DNA of 49,716 bases from an uncultured Candidatus Melainabacteria bacterium (GCA_934747325.1 CAKVGW010000005.1:1-49716), one strand, 5' to 3'. Counted from the stretch's first letter, positions 5,831-15,060 are shown. Notes: generated from the letters alone by a model not told the origin. Numbers and translations are program-made.

Positions 5831-8368
5831 ATGAGAATTTTAGAAGTAAGAGATGGGTTTTTAAAATTTGAAGCCGATAAAAGCATTTATCTATCTTCAT
5901 TTATACAAATAGACGGTTTAGAAAAAAGCTATATTGCACAAGTTATCCAACTAAAACGTTCCGGTGAAAATTCTATCGGATACGCGAAAATTTTGTTTCT
6001 TTATGATGGTGCTTTGCAAAGCTATGACAAAACTTTACCTTCTAAAGACTCCGAAATTAAAGAATTTACTTTTAATATTTTGAACAATTCAATAAACGCA
6101 GAAAAACCTGTTATTATAGGTAAAACTCAAGGCTCGGATTTAAATATAACAATTGATGAGTCAGCATTTAACAAAAAAATGTTGATAAGTGTTGACGATA
6201 AAGAAACCAATAATATTCTTGCAAGAAATCTCGTAAAGCAGTTTAATAATTTATCTAAAAATGTTGTAATTATTGATTCGTTAGGAATTATTAATGCAAA
6301 AAAAGTTGTAGCGGGCGTTGATTTTAAGTTACCGCTTGATACGGCCTCCCTTGCGTTTATGTACCAAGATTGCTTGAATGATGCGACAGCTGACAGTAAA
6401 TCAATGATTATTGATATTTTTAAAGATTTGTCTGAATATTCACAAACAGTTCCTTTTGTACCGTTTGAAACGTTAAAAACAATTGTTGATGATATGGTTG
6501 ATAAATCCCATATCTTTAAGCTTTTGGTTTTGAAAAATAAATTAGCTAAGTTTGATAGATTAGGTTATTTTGCAAAAAATAAAAACGAAGTTGAAGCTCT
6601 TAAACATATCTTAAATTCAAAATGCACTATTATAGATATTTCTAAACTTGATGGCGCATTCCAAAACAGATATTTGACATTTATTTATGAGATGTTATCT
6701 AATGATGCGCATGTCGTATTAGAGCTTGCTAATACTGTAAGTAAAAAGAATATTAAAGAGATTCTGCAAAGTGATAAGTCAACAACTTTTATAACTCATT
6801 CAAGATTTAAGTATTTGAATGATATAAAAAATGTGTTTGACAATTTTATAATTGCACCATCTATTGCAAATAATGAAATCTTTAATATTTACAGTACATT
6901 CTTGAAATCTATGCCAAAAGATACGTATTTAATAGTTGGAGAAGCTACTAATTATATTCCTTTGGTATCACAGGTTAAAGTTATCGACGAAGTTGTTGAA
7001 ATTGAAAAAGAAGACGAGGCAATTTTAGAAAACATAGTTGAAGAGGATTTGGAAAACGAAAATCTTTCAGAAGAAAATTCGGGCGAAGATGAAATTATTG
7101 ATGAAACTGAATTGGAAGAAGTTTCAGAACCTGAAACTGAAGAGCAAGAAAATGTACAAATTGTAGAACGACCTTCAAATGAAGAAATTTTAGCAAACAT
7201 AGAAGAAAAATCTAATGATGTTATTTCAAAAGCTGCTGAAGATTTGGTTGTTCCAACTTCCGTAAATATGTTTGAAGATGAGGAAGAAGAAACACCTGAA
7301 ATTGTAGAAGAGCTTCCTGAAGAAATAACTGATACCGAAACTCAAATAAGTGAAGCGGATTTGGAAGAACCTGAAGTTGAAGAAATTCCGCTTGCTGAAT
7401 CTTTCTCAACAGAAGTACATCAGAGTGAAGAAATTCAAGACTACATCCCGTTAGAAGAAAATGATGTCCAAGAAATTTCTTTGGATGATGAAGTTATAGA
7501 AAGTGATGATTTTTCTGAAATAGCAGAAGATGTTGAATCTGAAATCGAACCTGAGATTTCAGAAACACTTGATGTTGAAGAAGAAACTCCTGAAATTCTT
7601 GAAAATAAAGAAGAAGTTGTATCTGAAGAAGATGAAAATTCTATTGAACTTGGTGACGACATTGATTTAGACTTAAATTCTGATTTGGAAGAAGATGTAC
7701 CGCAAGAATTTGAACAAGATATTTTAGAGCCGGTAGAAGAAAATTCACTTAATGTTCTTCCGATTTCTGATGATGCCAATTTTGATAATGACTTAGAAGA
7801 AATTGTTGAACTTAATCCTGATGATATTGATGATAATGATATTGTAGTTGACTTGGAAGACGAAAAAGAACTTGACGAAAATGTTGATGAACAAATTGTA
7901 AAAGATGTTGATAAAGTTTTCACAACAAGAAAAGATGACGATATTTCGGATTCTGATTTAGATTTTATTGATGAATTAAATAGTGATGAAGAAGACGGGG
8001 TATTAGAAGAACTTCAAGATGATTCTGCGCTTGAAGAATTGACGGAAACCGAAGATAACGGTGGAATTTTAGAAGAAGTTAACGATGAGCAACCACAATT
8101 AGAAGAAATCAATGATGAACAAGAAATCTTGCAAACGAGAAATTCTTCTACTCCGATTGTTCCTGTGTATGATGCAGAAATCCCACAAGAGGATTTGGTA
8201 ATGAGCGACCCCATTCAACAAGGCGATACCGTAACCCACGCAAAATATGGTACAGGTGTTGTAGAAAAAATGATTAAGTATGGAAATAAGACTTTATTCT
8301 CGATTAATTTCGATAATATCGGACGTCGTTTGTTAGACCCGACTTTAACAGAAATTAAAAAAGCCTAA
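5831..8368 (+). CDS. HerA/DUF87-like protein with long acidic linker and C-terminal UvrD/PcrA tudor-like domain
   Basis: An 845-residue protein in three parts. Residues 1 to about 90 look like a HAS-type beta barrel as in HerA ATPases. Residues about 100-385 look like a worn ATPase core: the P-loop position reads MLISVDDKETNNILARNLVK without GKS/T, and no clear Walker B is present. Residues about 385-790 are dominated by Glu and Asp and are probably disordered. The end (798-845: GDTVTHAKYGTGVVEKM, then INFDNIGRRLL) matches the tudor-like tail that UvrD/PcrA/Rep helicases use to contact RNA polymerase. I infer a non-catalytic nucleic-acid or polymerase-associated scaffold. No function is known to me. 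The ribosome site is weak. Confidence 0.5.
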   Translation: MRILEVRDGFLKFEADKSIYLSSFIQIDGLEKSYIAQVIQLKRSGENSIGYAKILFLYDGALQSYDKTLPSKDSEIKEFTFNILNNSINAEKPVIIGKTQGSDLNITIDESAFNKKMLISVDDKETNNILARNLVKQFNNLSKNVVIIDSLGIINAKKVVAGVDFKLPLDTASLAFMYQDCLNDATADSKSMIIDIFKDLSEYSQTVPFVPFETLKTIVDDMVDKSHIFKLLVLKNKLAKFDRLGYFAKNKNEVEALKHILNSKCTIIDISKLDGAFQNRYLTFIYEMLSNDAHVVLELANTVSKKNIKEILQSDKSTTFITHSRFKYLNDIKNVFDNFIIAPSIANNEIFNIYSTFLKSMPKDTYLIVGEATNYIPLVSQVKVIDEVVEIEKEDEAILENIVEEDLENENLSEENSGEDEIIDETELEEVSEPETEEQENVQIVERPSNEEILANIEEKSNDVISKAAEDLVVPTSVNMFEDEEEETPEIVEELPEEITDTETQISEADLEEPEVEEIPLAESFSTEVHQSEEIQDYIPLEENDVQEISLDDEVIESDDFSEIAEDVESEIEPEISETLDVEEETPEILENKEEVVSEEDENSIELGDDIDLDLNSDLEEDVPQEFEQDILEPVEENSLNVLPISDDANFDNDLEEIVELNPDDIDDNDIVVDLEDEKELDENVDEQIVKDVDKVFTTRKDDDISDSDLDFIDELNSDEEDGVLEELQDDSALEELTETEDNGGILEEVNDEQPQLEEINDEQEILQTRNSSTPIVPVYDAEIPQEDLVMSDPIQQGDTVTHAKYGTGVVEKMIKYGNKTLFSINFDNIGRRLLDPTLTEIKKA

Positions 8369-8468
8369 GTTTTTAGATAGTGTTAAGAGTAAATTAATTG
8401 CTGCCTTGCTTGGGCGTGGTATGTTTTTTATGAATGTTCGTTGCGCAGAAATTTATTGTTTTATTAAA

Positions 8469-8510
8469 AACAAGAGTGGTATTGAATTAAAATTCAATAC
8501 CACTCTTGTT
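8469..8510. terminator. Bidirectional-type terminator between convergent genes
   Basis: A perfect 20-base inverted repeat (arms 8469-8488 and 8491-8510, inner sequence AGTGGTATTGAATT). A run of Ts follows on the minus-strand reading, so it should end the prepilin transcript and may also end that of the acidic protein. Confidence 0.85.
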
Positions 8511-8526
8511 AAATTATTAAAAAGTT

Positions 8527-9714
8527 TTATCTTGCTTTTTGCGGATTTGCGATAGCAAGTACGCCGGCTTGATTTGCAGAAATTCCGTCACAGCTTATTA
8601 CATTGTTTATCACAGTTCTGCCTCTTAATAAACAGTATGTTTCTCTATAAGATCGATATGCAGGACGTTCGTATGTCCAATTATTTCGGTTTATTATATT
8701 ACTGTTTCTTCCAACTTTTCCATTGTCAATGTACGCCGGAAGCAAATCACGTCTATTTTGTAAATCTACAGAAGCGTCATCTGTTACAGGGATTAAATAT
8801 CCTCCGTTTAAATCAATATATAATAAGTGTACGGTTGCAATACCGTTATTTGCTCTTGTTTGGCGTTGTGGAACTGTCATTGTTATAGGAAAAGCGCTTT
8901 TAACACCTGAAATATCACCTGTTAGTTGTTGAACGCCATTCATGTCATCAGAAAGGTTGTTTGGATAATAATATTTAATACCGTTTACAGTTTCAATGAC
9001 AACGCTATTATCAGGAGTTGGCCATACAAAAGCTTCTTGTTCCGGAGCATGACAAACACCGTTTTCATCACGAGTTTGACCTTCAGGGCATATATTTTGA
9101 CAAACACCATTTTCGTCACGAGTTTGACCTTCAGGACATATATCTTGACAAACACCATTGACTCTCTCTTGTCCAGGAGGGCAAAGTTTTAGATCTGGCA
9201 TCACTTCGGGGTTTAGTGGCGGTGTTTTATCCATACATCTGCCATTTATATCTTGTGTTATACAAGTACATACACCATTCTTTAAAAAGCCAGAAGGGCA
9301 AGAAGATTCAGATTTACAATAAGTACGGCCTTCGTAGATTCCGCAACCGCCGTATAATGGAACAGGAACATCCTTACAGTTTTGTCCTCCAACTCTATCA
9401 ATATCTGGTGTACAAGCCCATACGGCTTTGTATGTCAAAAACTTGATACCGGTATCCGGTAAAGTTGCAACAACATTGTCCTTTGATAACAAATCTCGAG
9501 CGTGATTCATAATATCACTATTAGTTTCTTTTCCTTGGCTCTTAGCATCAGCAATTGCATTATACAAGTTTATATAACCTGCATAGTAAAATAAATTGTA
9601 GGCTTTATCCGTACTGATTTTTGCAATAGTCATTCCCATCGCCGAAACAATACCAATAATACCTACGCAAAGCAGCAATTCTGCCAAAGTAAATCCTCTG
9701 AAAAATTTTTTCAT
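8527..9714 (-). CDS. Prepilin-like (type IV pilin/pseudopilin) protein with Cys-rich repeats
   Basis: The N-terminus MKKFFRG/FTLAELLLCVGI carries a class III prepilin cleavage site (after G7), Glu at +5 and the hydrophobic helix for pilus assembly. At 395 residues it is two to three times the usual pilin length. The C-terminal part is Cys-rich, with three back-to-back 16-residue units (residues 178-221, 9052-9183) of the form CPEGQTRDENGVCQNI, and further Cys pairs earlier (GVCTCITQDINGRC). It would be exported and processed by a prepilin peptidase and could form disulphide-braced adhesive tips. It lies two bases after DUF3326 with no other pilus gene nearby. Confidence 0.8.
   Translation of the reverse strand: MKKFFRGFTLAELLLCVGIIGIVSAMGMTIAKISTDKAYNLFYYAGYINLYNAIADAKSQGKETNSDIMNHARDLLSKDNVVATLPDTGIKFLTYKAVWACTPDIDRVGGQNCKDVPVPLYGGCGIYEGRTYCKSESSCPSGFLKNGVCTCITQDINGRCMDKTPPLNPEVMPDLKLCPPGQERVNGVCQDICPEGQTRDENGVCQNICPEGQTRDENGVCHAPEQEAFVWPTPDNSVVIETVNGIKYYYPNNLSDDMNGVQQLTGDISGVKSAFPITMTVPQRQTRANNGIATVHLLYIDLNGGYLIPVTDDASVDLQNRRDLLPAYIDNGKVGRNSNIINRNNWTYERPAYRSYRETYCLLRGRTVINNVISCDGISANQAGVLAIANPQKAR
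9052..9183 (-). repeat. Tandem 48-bp coding repeats (CPEGQTRDENGVC units)
   Basis: Three in-frame units of 48 bases inside the prepilin-like gene. The second and third are almost identical in DNA (shared AAACACCATTTTCGTCACGA-type stretches on the plus strand). The first is diverged (CPPGQERVNGVCQDI). Copy number could vary between strains by slippage. Confidence 0.8.
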
Positions 9715-9716
9715 AC

Positions 9717-10661
9717 TTATAATATCTCCGCTAATTCATCGTATGTATTTATTATATCACATGTGTTTAGAAAATTCATCGGAGTAACATCCAAAACCGT
9801 TTGATTTTCTTTGATTGCAAAAACTTTTATTCCTTTTTTAGAAGCTTCAAGAACAGGCACGCCACCAATGGAATTATAAGGAACGATGAGAAAATCTAAG
9901 TCATTGATGCTAATTCCTGTTTTTGTTAATTTCGGAGCCTGATTTAAGCCTACTAAAATACAAGGCAAAAAAGTCGGTGTTATATATTCTGCCGAGCATC
10001 TTTTATCTACGATGTCCGTTGAAATTGCTATATCATCAAAGGCCGGCGCATGCGCACAAGGAATTGAAAATTCTTTAGATATATAATGAGAAATTATAGC
10101 TTCAACGCCGCCTACGGGGTCTACTCCAACGCCATTAGCGTAATCATCGCCTTGTTCATCAGGAAATCGGCACACAATTGCAATAGCTTCAGCACCTTTG
10201 TCAATAAGTTTTTTGGCTGCGTTTTTCAATGTCAAAAGATTTTTGACATTTCCCATTGAAACACCTGATTTATCAACAAAAAAATCGACTCCGACATCTT
10301 CTTCCGTTATTTCATAGCCGATAATATTCAACCCGTAGACTACTTCAACAGCGTTCATAGTATTAATATGAACATTAAGAACTTCAGGTTTTATCGCCTT
10401 ATCAAAGATTATCCCAATTTTGTTATTTCTTGAACGTTCCAAACAAATTTCACCCTTAAAAAATCTATCCAAAGAGTACCCTTCAACGTAAAGCATGTTG
10501 TCGGTTATCCCTGAAAAACACGCTGCGTTAACGACATTGGGGTTTACTATTAATTCACATTTTTGTGAAATTTTTCTTGCGGCACGAGATGCATCACCCG
10601 CAAATCCGCCTATAGATGCTCCAACTCCTGTCGGAACTATAAATGCTCCAAGTTTTTTCAT
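9717..10661 (-). CDS. DUF3326 family protein
   Basis: A 314-residue protein opening with LGAFIVPTGVGASIGGFAGDA, then CELIVNPNVVNAACF and MLYVEGYSLDRFF. These match my memory of DUF3326, a family best known from cyanobacteria and plastid-bearing organisms and without a settled function. The glycine-rich start could form a nucleotide-binding loop. Further conserved-looking stretches are AIVCRFPDEQGDDY, GVDPVGGVEAIISH and the Cys/His-containing IPCAHAPAFDD. It is divergent from purB and is followed within two bases by the prepilin-like gene, probably in one transcript. The family assignment is from memory. Confidence 0.7.
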   Translation of the reverse strand: MKKLGAFIVPTGVGASIGGFAGDASRAARKISQKCELIVNPNVVNAACFSGITDNMLYVEGYSLDRFFKGEICLERSRNNKIGIIFDKAIKPEVLNVHINTMNAVEVVYGLNIIGYEITEEDVGVDFFVDKSGVSMGNVKNLLTLKNAAKKLIDKGAEAIAIVCRFPDEQGDDYANGVGVDPVGGVEAIISHYISKEFSIPCAHAPAFDDIAISTDIVDKRCSAEYITPTFLPCILVGLNQAPKLTKTGISINDLDFLIVPYNSIGGVPVLEASKKGIKVFAIKENQTVLDVTPMNFLNTCDIINTYDELAEIL

Positions 10662-10720
10662 AATTAGATTTTATCACGGTTTGCGAAAATTAGCTAAAAA
10701 TGTTACAATCATCAATTAGT

Positions 10721-10750
10721 AGGGTGCAATTTTTTGCATCGCTAATATTC
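10721..10750. promoter_or_regulatory. Imperfect palindrome in the DUF3326/purB divergent region
   Basis: GGGTGCAATTTTTTGCATC, flanked by ATTAG and GCTAAT, lies just before the purB ribosome site. It resembles the perfect palindrome at 5731-5766 in its core TGCAA-TTTT-TTGCA. It could be an operator for one or both divergent genes. Confidence 0.35.
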
Positions 10751-10765
10751 CTAAAAAGAGGACAC

Positions 10766-12058
10766 ATGATAGAACGTTATTCAAGAGAAGAAATCAAAAA
10801 AATATGGGAACTTCAAGCAAAGTTTGAGTATTACCTGAAAGTAGAAATCGCAGTTTGCGAAGCTTATGCTAAATTAGGCAAAATTCCTGCGGAAAATTTA
10901 GACGAAATAAAATCTAAAGCATCTTTTACATTAGATAGAATTGATGAAGTTGAGCGCGAAGTAAAACACGATGTAATAGCATTTTTGACAGCCGTAAATG
11001 AATCTGTCGGTGCAGAAAATGCTAAATATATTCACATGGGATTGACAAGCTCTGATGTAATTGATACTGCTTTTGCTCTTCAAATATCAGACAGCGCAAA
11101 ATATATCAACACTGAATTGGATAATCTGATTGATACAATAAAGAAACTGGCTTTTAAACATAAAAACACAGTTTGTATGGGACGTTCTCACGGAGTGCAT
11201 GCTGAAGTTATGACATTCGGTTTTAAACTCTTGAATTGGCTTGACGCTTTAATTAGAGCAAAAGAAAGCTTCAATTGCGCATTAAAGGAAATAGAAGTTG
11301 GACAAATTTCAGGTCCTGTAGGGACTTACAGCAATGTTCCACCTGAAATTGAAGAAATTACTTGTGCTGAATTAGGATTAAAGCCTGCAAAGATTTCAAC
11401 GCAAATTATTTCTAGAGATAGACATGCAAAATTCTTTTCACAATTGGCTTTGGTTGCATCTTTGATTGAGCAGTTTGCGACCGAAATCAGACATTTACAA
11501 AAAACAGAAGTTAGAGAAGTTGAAGAAGGTTTTGGTAAAAACCAAAAAGGTTCTTCTGCAATGCCACATAAAAAGAATCCCGTGTTATGCGAAAATCTTT
11601 GCGGATTGGCAAGAGTTGTTCGTTCTAATATGCTGACAGCTTATGAAAATATTAATCTTTGGCATGAGCGTGATATTTCGCATAGTTCCGCTGAGCGTAT
11701 AATATTCCCTGACTCATTAATATTAATAGATTTTATGTTACACCGATTTAACGGAGTAATGGAAAGTCTTGTTGTGCATGAAGATAATATGCTAAAAAAT
11801 GCAAAACTTTATGGCGGAATTGTTTATTCTCAAAAAGTTCTATTGAAGCTTGTTGAAAAAGGTTTAACAAGAGAAGACGCTTATAGAATTGTACAAAAAC
11901 ACGCATTGGACGCTTTAAACGGCGGACACTTTAAAGATGCACTTTATCAAGATACAAGAGTTACAAATCTTCTTACGCAAGAAGAAATTGAAAACTGTTT
12001 TGATGCGGCTGATTATTTGAAGAATATAGAAAAAGTTTTTGAGAGATTCGAAGGGTAG
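10766..12058 (+). CDS. purB: Adenylosuccinate lyase
   Basis: A fumarase/aspartase-superfamily lyase of 430 residues. It splits SAICAR to AICAR and adenylosuccinate to AMP in purine synthesis. The superfamily signature GSSAMPHKKNPVLCENL is present with its flexible catalytic-serine loop. The upstream motifs MGLTSSDVIDTA and MGRSHGVHAEVM supply the other active-site residues, including the His of SHGVHAE. The frame opens at 10700, but ATG 10766 has AAGAGG seven bases upstream and gives the usual family start MIERYSREEIKKIW. Confidence 0.95.
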   Translation: MIERYSREEIKKIWELQAKFEYYLKVEIAVCEAYAKLGKIPAENLDEIKSKASFTLDRIDEVEREVKHDVIAFLTAVNESVGAENAKYIHMGLTSSDVIDTAFALQISDSAKYINTELDNLIDTIKKLAFKHKNTVCMGRSHGVHAEVMTFGFKLLNWLDALIRAKESFNCALKEIEVGQISGPVGTYSNVPPEIEEITCAELGLKPAKISTQIISRDRHAKFFSQLALVASLIEQFATEIRHLQKTEVREVEEGFGKNQKGSSAMPHKKNPVLCENLCGLARVVRSNMLTAYENINLWHERDISHSSAERIIFPDSLILIDFMLHRFNGVMESLVVHEDNMLKNAKLYGGIVYSQKVLLKLVEKGLTREDAYRIVQKHALDALNGGHFKDALYQDTRVTNLLTQEEIENCFDAADYLKNIEKVFERFEG

Positions 12059-12502
12059 TTTTTGGTATTGAGTTGTACTGCACAGATTCAATATAACTGT
12101 TAATAAAAACGGAGTTGCTGTTTGTTATTATAAACCCCTCACCCTAGCCCTCTCCCTCGGAGAGGGAAAAACCAAGACTTTTTTGTTTTTAATAAACATA
12201 TTTTTATTTAATGAGCGACTTTAGGTCATTCCCTCTCCAAAGGCATTACTGTCCGGTAAAAGCAAACTACTCTTTAACCTCCATGGATAGGGAGGTCGCA
12301 ACTGTTAGCGAAGCTATGCTGAGCTTTACAGATGCGGGTGGGTTGCAGAAAATACGTTTTAGATAATTCCCTACGGGTGAATACTCATCCCCCTCTCAAC
12401 GGTCCTTTCCCTTAATAGAACTAAAGTCGTTCATTTTTTAATAAAAAAACTCAGGTATTCTCTGAATACCTGAGTTTTAAGATATGTACTTACAATTACT
12501 GC
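12059..12502. repeat. Non-coding gap filled with dispersed GC-rich repeats
   Basis: Between convergent purB and the 789-residue gene. It holds (a) a hairpin at 12135-12166 (CCCCTCACCCTAGCCCTCTC, then GGAGAGGG), similar in reverse complement to 3833-3864. (b) 12231-12256 is CCCTCTCC followed by GGCATTACTGTCCGG, like the MITE end at 44762. (c) 12289-12343 runs from AGGGAGGTCGCA to GATGCGGGTGGGT, with a near copy in reverse at 18498-18552 and a diverged one at 25367-25416. No coding potential is seen. Confidence 0.7.
12446..12478 (-). terminator. Rho-independent terminator of the 789-residue gene
   Basis: Perfect 15-base arms (12446-12460 and 12464-12478, core ACTCAGGTATTC) with a three-base loop. 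On the minus strand the stem is followed by a T-rich stretch (TTTTTTTATTA). It can also act on read-through from purB. Confidence 0.85.
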
Positions 12503-14872
12503 CTATGATAAAATATCGTTCAAGTCACCTAAGATGCCTTCGTGGTTTTTACCGCAGTTGCATTCACATTTTACCTTGCCTGTTACGTCAACTTCAACCT
12601 TGTGGTTTTTGATTGCATCCTTGATTTCATCTAATTTTTGTAAGATTTTATCAAGTTTTTCTAATAACTTAGCATCATCGCCCTTACCACCGGCCTTATT
12701 AGCAATTACAGTTAACAAGTTATTAATGTTCTTGTATCTTTCATCATTCTTGCCGAATTCTTTGTTAAGAGCTTCCAAGATTGATTTAGTTGTTGTTGCG
12801 ATAACATCGGTTTTTGCATCAATGTTAGACAAGATATCACCATTTTTCTGTGATTGTTTAAGAAGTTCTGCAAGCATTTTTTCGACACTTGATAGGTCAA
12901 CAGCTCCACCAGGGCCAACTTTGATGTTACCAATAGCTTCAATAATAGCCTTTGTATTCTTATCTTGTTTATCAAGAACTTTTTCTAACAAGTCACGAAG
13001 TGAATCAGCACCTGCAACACCCTTGTTGATAGCTTCCAGAACTGCTGTGAAGTTTCTGTTCATTTCAAAACCAACTGCTGCGATGTAGTTAAGAATTTCT
13101 TTGCCGAGCGCATCGCCCTTTGTTCCAAGTTTTTCAACTAATGTATAAATTTGTTGCAATACTTCATTAGTTTTTGTTTGTTCTTCTTTTTGTCCTTCTT
13201 GGTTTTTAATAATTGTTTCAAGATATTGGTTAACCTTAGCATCGTTTTTGAAGTGAGTTTTTAAATCATCAGCGATACCTTGTAATATAGTTTTGATATC
13301 ACCTAACAATTTCAACATTGCCGCAAGTTTTTCACCATCTGATTTGTTTGAATTTTCAATTTCTGATAGTTTGTTCAAAATATTAACTTGAGTATCACCA
13401 TTTTTAACTGCTTGGTTCAATAATTGTTCAATTAAGGCTTTCATATCTGACATTGATTTATTACCGGTTTTAATGCCATTAATGATTTCATTTAATTGAG
13501 TTGAATATTGAGGGAAATCTTTAATTAGGTTTGTAATATTATCAACGCTGCCCTTGATGTCAACTAAAGCATTCATGATATTTTCTGTACCGGAGTTAAT
13601 ACTGTTTTTAACTTCTGTCAATAGATTATTGTTTTCAGTCATAGCTTCTAATATTTTTGATAATAATTGAGCATTACCACCACAAATATTAAGAATTTCT
13701 TTGGCTGTCATACCATTTTCGATTTCTCGTTCAAGAATTTTTTGTAAAATTTCAGTTTGAACTTTTTGTCCTTCCAGTAATGCATCCAATGCATCTTCTA
13801 ACTTACTATTTTGTGTAATAGTGATATTTACCTCTTGTTTAATATCAGTTTTTCCACCTATGCCATCATCAGGAGAACAACTTGTCAAACCAACAGCTCC
13901 GAATAATGCCATAGCCATTTTGTCAATTCCGCTTTGTCCGACTTTTTCTGCTACTGCAGATATTGCTGCACCTGCACCGGCTTCAAGAGCTGCTGCAATA
14001 ACTCCGGCAGCGGCTACTGCTAACGTTGCATAAAACACAGGTTTGTTAACCGAAATGCCCGGCATATCTTCAGGCAAAATTCCTGATGCTAAATTTGCAA
14101 TAGCTTTTTGAAATGCATCGTAATCACCGGCTTCAAGTTTTTCTGCCAAATCTGTTTTTTCAGCGTCTGACATTTTTGCAACAACTTCTTTTGCTGTTTT
14201 TTCAGCTATTTTTGCATCTTGAGCTGGAATGCCGTAATCAGTTGCAAGTTGTGCAAAATCTCCTTTTGCATTAGCTGTAGCTTTAGTTTCACCTGCTCCT
14301 GCATTTGCGGGTGCTGTATCTGCAGCCTTTCCTGTTCCACCGGCACTTGCGACATCATTTCTATTCGCAACAACTACAACACCTGTATTTGCAGTTTCTC
14401 TGCCACGTTTCCATAAATTTTTCAACGTATCAAAAAAGTTATTACCTTTACCTTCTTGTGCAACTCTAATACCCGGTGCGTTATCATAAGCAACTACTGT
14501 AATTTCTCCTGTATTAGGATCTGCTTTAAACGAATGAATGTTGTATACTTCTTTAAATTCTTTTGCATCAATCTCCATTCCATTTTGATCATAAATTCTT
14601 GCAGTTGCGCCTTTTTCACTACCAACAGCTACTGCAACAATTTCATAAGATTTTCCCATTACTTTAATTGTTGCATGTGCAACTTTTGAATTTTGTGTAA
14701 ATTGTGCTACGTCAGCAGGTACACCACCACCTTGCGGGTTCATCAACTCTGACATCATTTGTGAAAGCTTAGCTTTGTCTACACCAAATTTTTCGGCACT
14801 TTCTGCAGCTGTTGCTCCAGTTTGAACACAATAAGCAACAGCCTTTTGTAATAGATTTACATCTGTAGTCAT
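12503..14872 (-). CDS. Unknown 789-residue protein: HTH-like start, internal lipobox, long coiled-coil region, Cys/His tail
   Basis: I do not recognise a family. Residues 7-42 (QKAVAYCVQTGATAAESAEK, FGVDKAKLSQMM) look like a homeodomain-type helix-turn-helix. A small beta-rich stretch covers 64-138. An Ala-rich hydrophobic stretch follows (279-306). A second hydrophobic stretch then ends in the lipobox-like LTSC (329-332) and an Asp-rich start SPDDG. Residues about 350-755 form a long run of heptad-like helices (ILQKILEREIENG, LLEKLDKILQKLDEIKDAI). The tail has C769, C771, C773 and H777 (KCECNCGKNHEG), a possible metal site. AAAGGAG lies five bases before the ATG. Phage tape-measure proteins look similar, but no phage genes are near. 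Confidence 0.5.
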   Translation of the reverse strand: MTTDVNLLQKAVAYCVQTGATAAESAEKFGVDKAKLSQMMSELMNPQGGGVPADVAQFTQNSKVAHATIKVMGKSYEIVAVAVGSEKGATARIYDQNGMEIDAKEFKEVYNIHSFKADPNTGEITVVAYDNAPGIRVAQEGKGNNFFDTLKNLWKRGRETANTGVVVVANRNDVASAGGTGKAADTAPANAGAGETKATANAKGDFAQLATDYGIPAQDAKIAEKTAKEVVAKMSDAEKTDLAEKLEAGDYDAFQKAIANLASGILPEDMPGISVNKPVFYATLAVAAAGVIAAALEAGAGAAISAVAEKVGQSGIDKMAMALFGAVGLTSCSPDDGIGGKTDIKQEVNITITQNSKLEDALDALLEGQKVQTEILQKILEREIENGMTAKEILNICGGNAQLLSKILEAMTENNNLLTEVKNSINSGTENIMNALVDIKGSVDNITNLIKDFPQYSTQLNEIINGIKTGNKSMSDMKALIEQLLNQAVKNGDTQVNILNKLSEIENSNKSDGEKLAAMLKLLGDIKTILQGIADDLKTHFKNDAKVNQYLETIIKNQEGQKEEQTKTNEVLQQIYTLVEKLGTKGDALGKEILNYIAAVGFEMNRNFTAVLEAINKGVAGADSLRDLLEKVLDKQDKNTKAIIEAIGNIKVGPGGAVDLSSVEKMLAELLKQSQKNGDILSNIDAKTDVIATTTKSILEALNKEFGKNDERYKNINNLLTVIANKAGGKGDDAKLLEKLDKILQKLDEIKDAIKNHKVEVDVTGKVKCECNCGKNHEGILGDLNDILS

Positions 14873-15060
14873 TGTAACTCCTTTCTATATTTTCAAATAC
14901 TACAATCCTACTTTTGCTATCTATATCGGCATATTTTTTGAAAACTTTAGGAATTTTCATGAGATTGTTACAAAAATTTACAATTAAAAGCTAAAATGTA
15001 GTAATAGTTTTATTTTTAGAAATTGCTAAATTTTCATATTTGGTCAAATCCTCTAAAAGA

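Noticed and set aside
6952..7923. Ser-rich open frames on the minus strand inside the acidic protein gene
   Set aside because: They are antisense products of repeated GAA/GAT codons, which read as Ser/Phe-rich frames on the other strand.
2178..10710. Recurrent TTGTTACA motif before many genes as a special promoter element
   Set aside because: The motif recurs (2178, 5782, about 10701 and others), but a -10 box at fixed spacing follows only at 2178. In AT-rich DNA this may be chance.
12534..14033. Plus-strand open frames inside the 789-residue gene
   Set aside because: The minus-strand frame is far longer, has a strong ribosome site and a matching terminator. The plus frames lack both.
12503..14872. 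Phage tape-measure protein or prophage
   Set aside because: Coiled-coil repeats are similar, but no capsid, portal, tail, terminase or integrase gene is near, and the only tyrosine recombinase is XerD-like.
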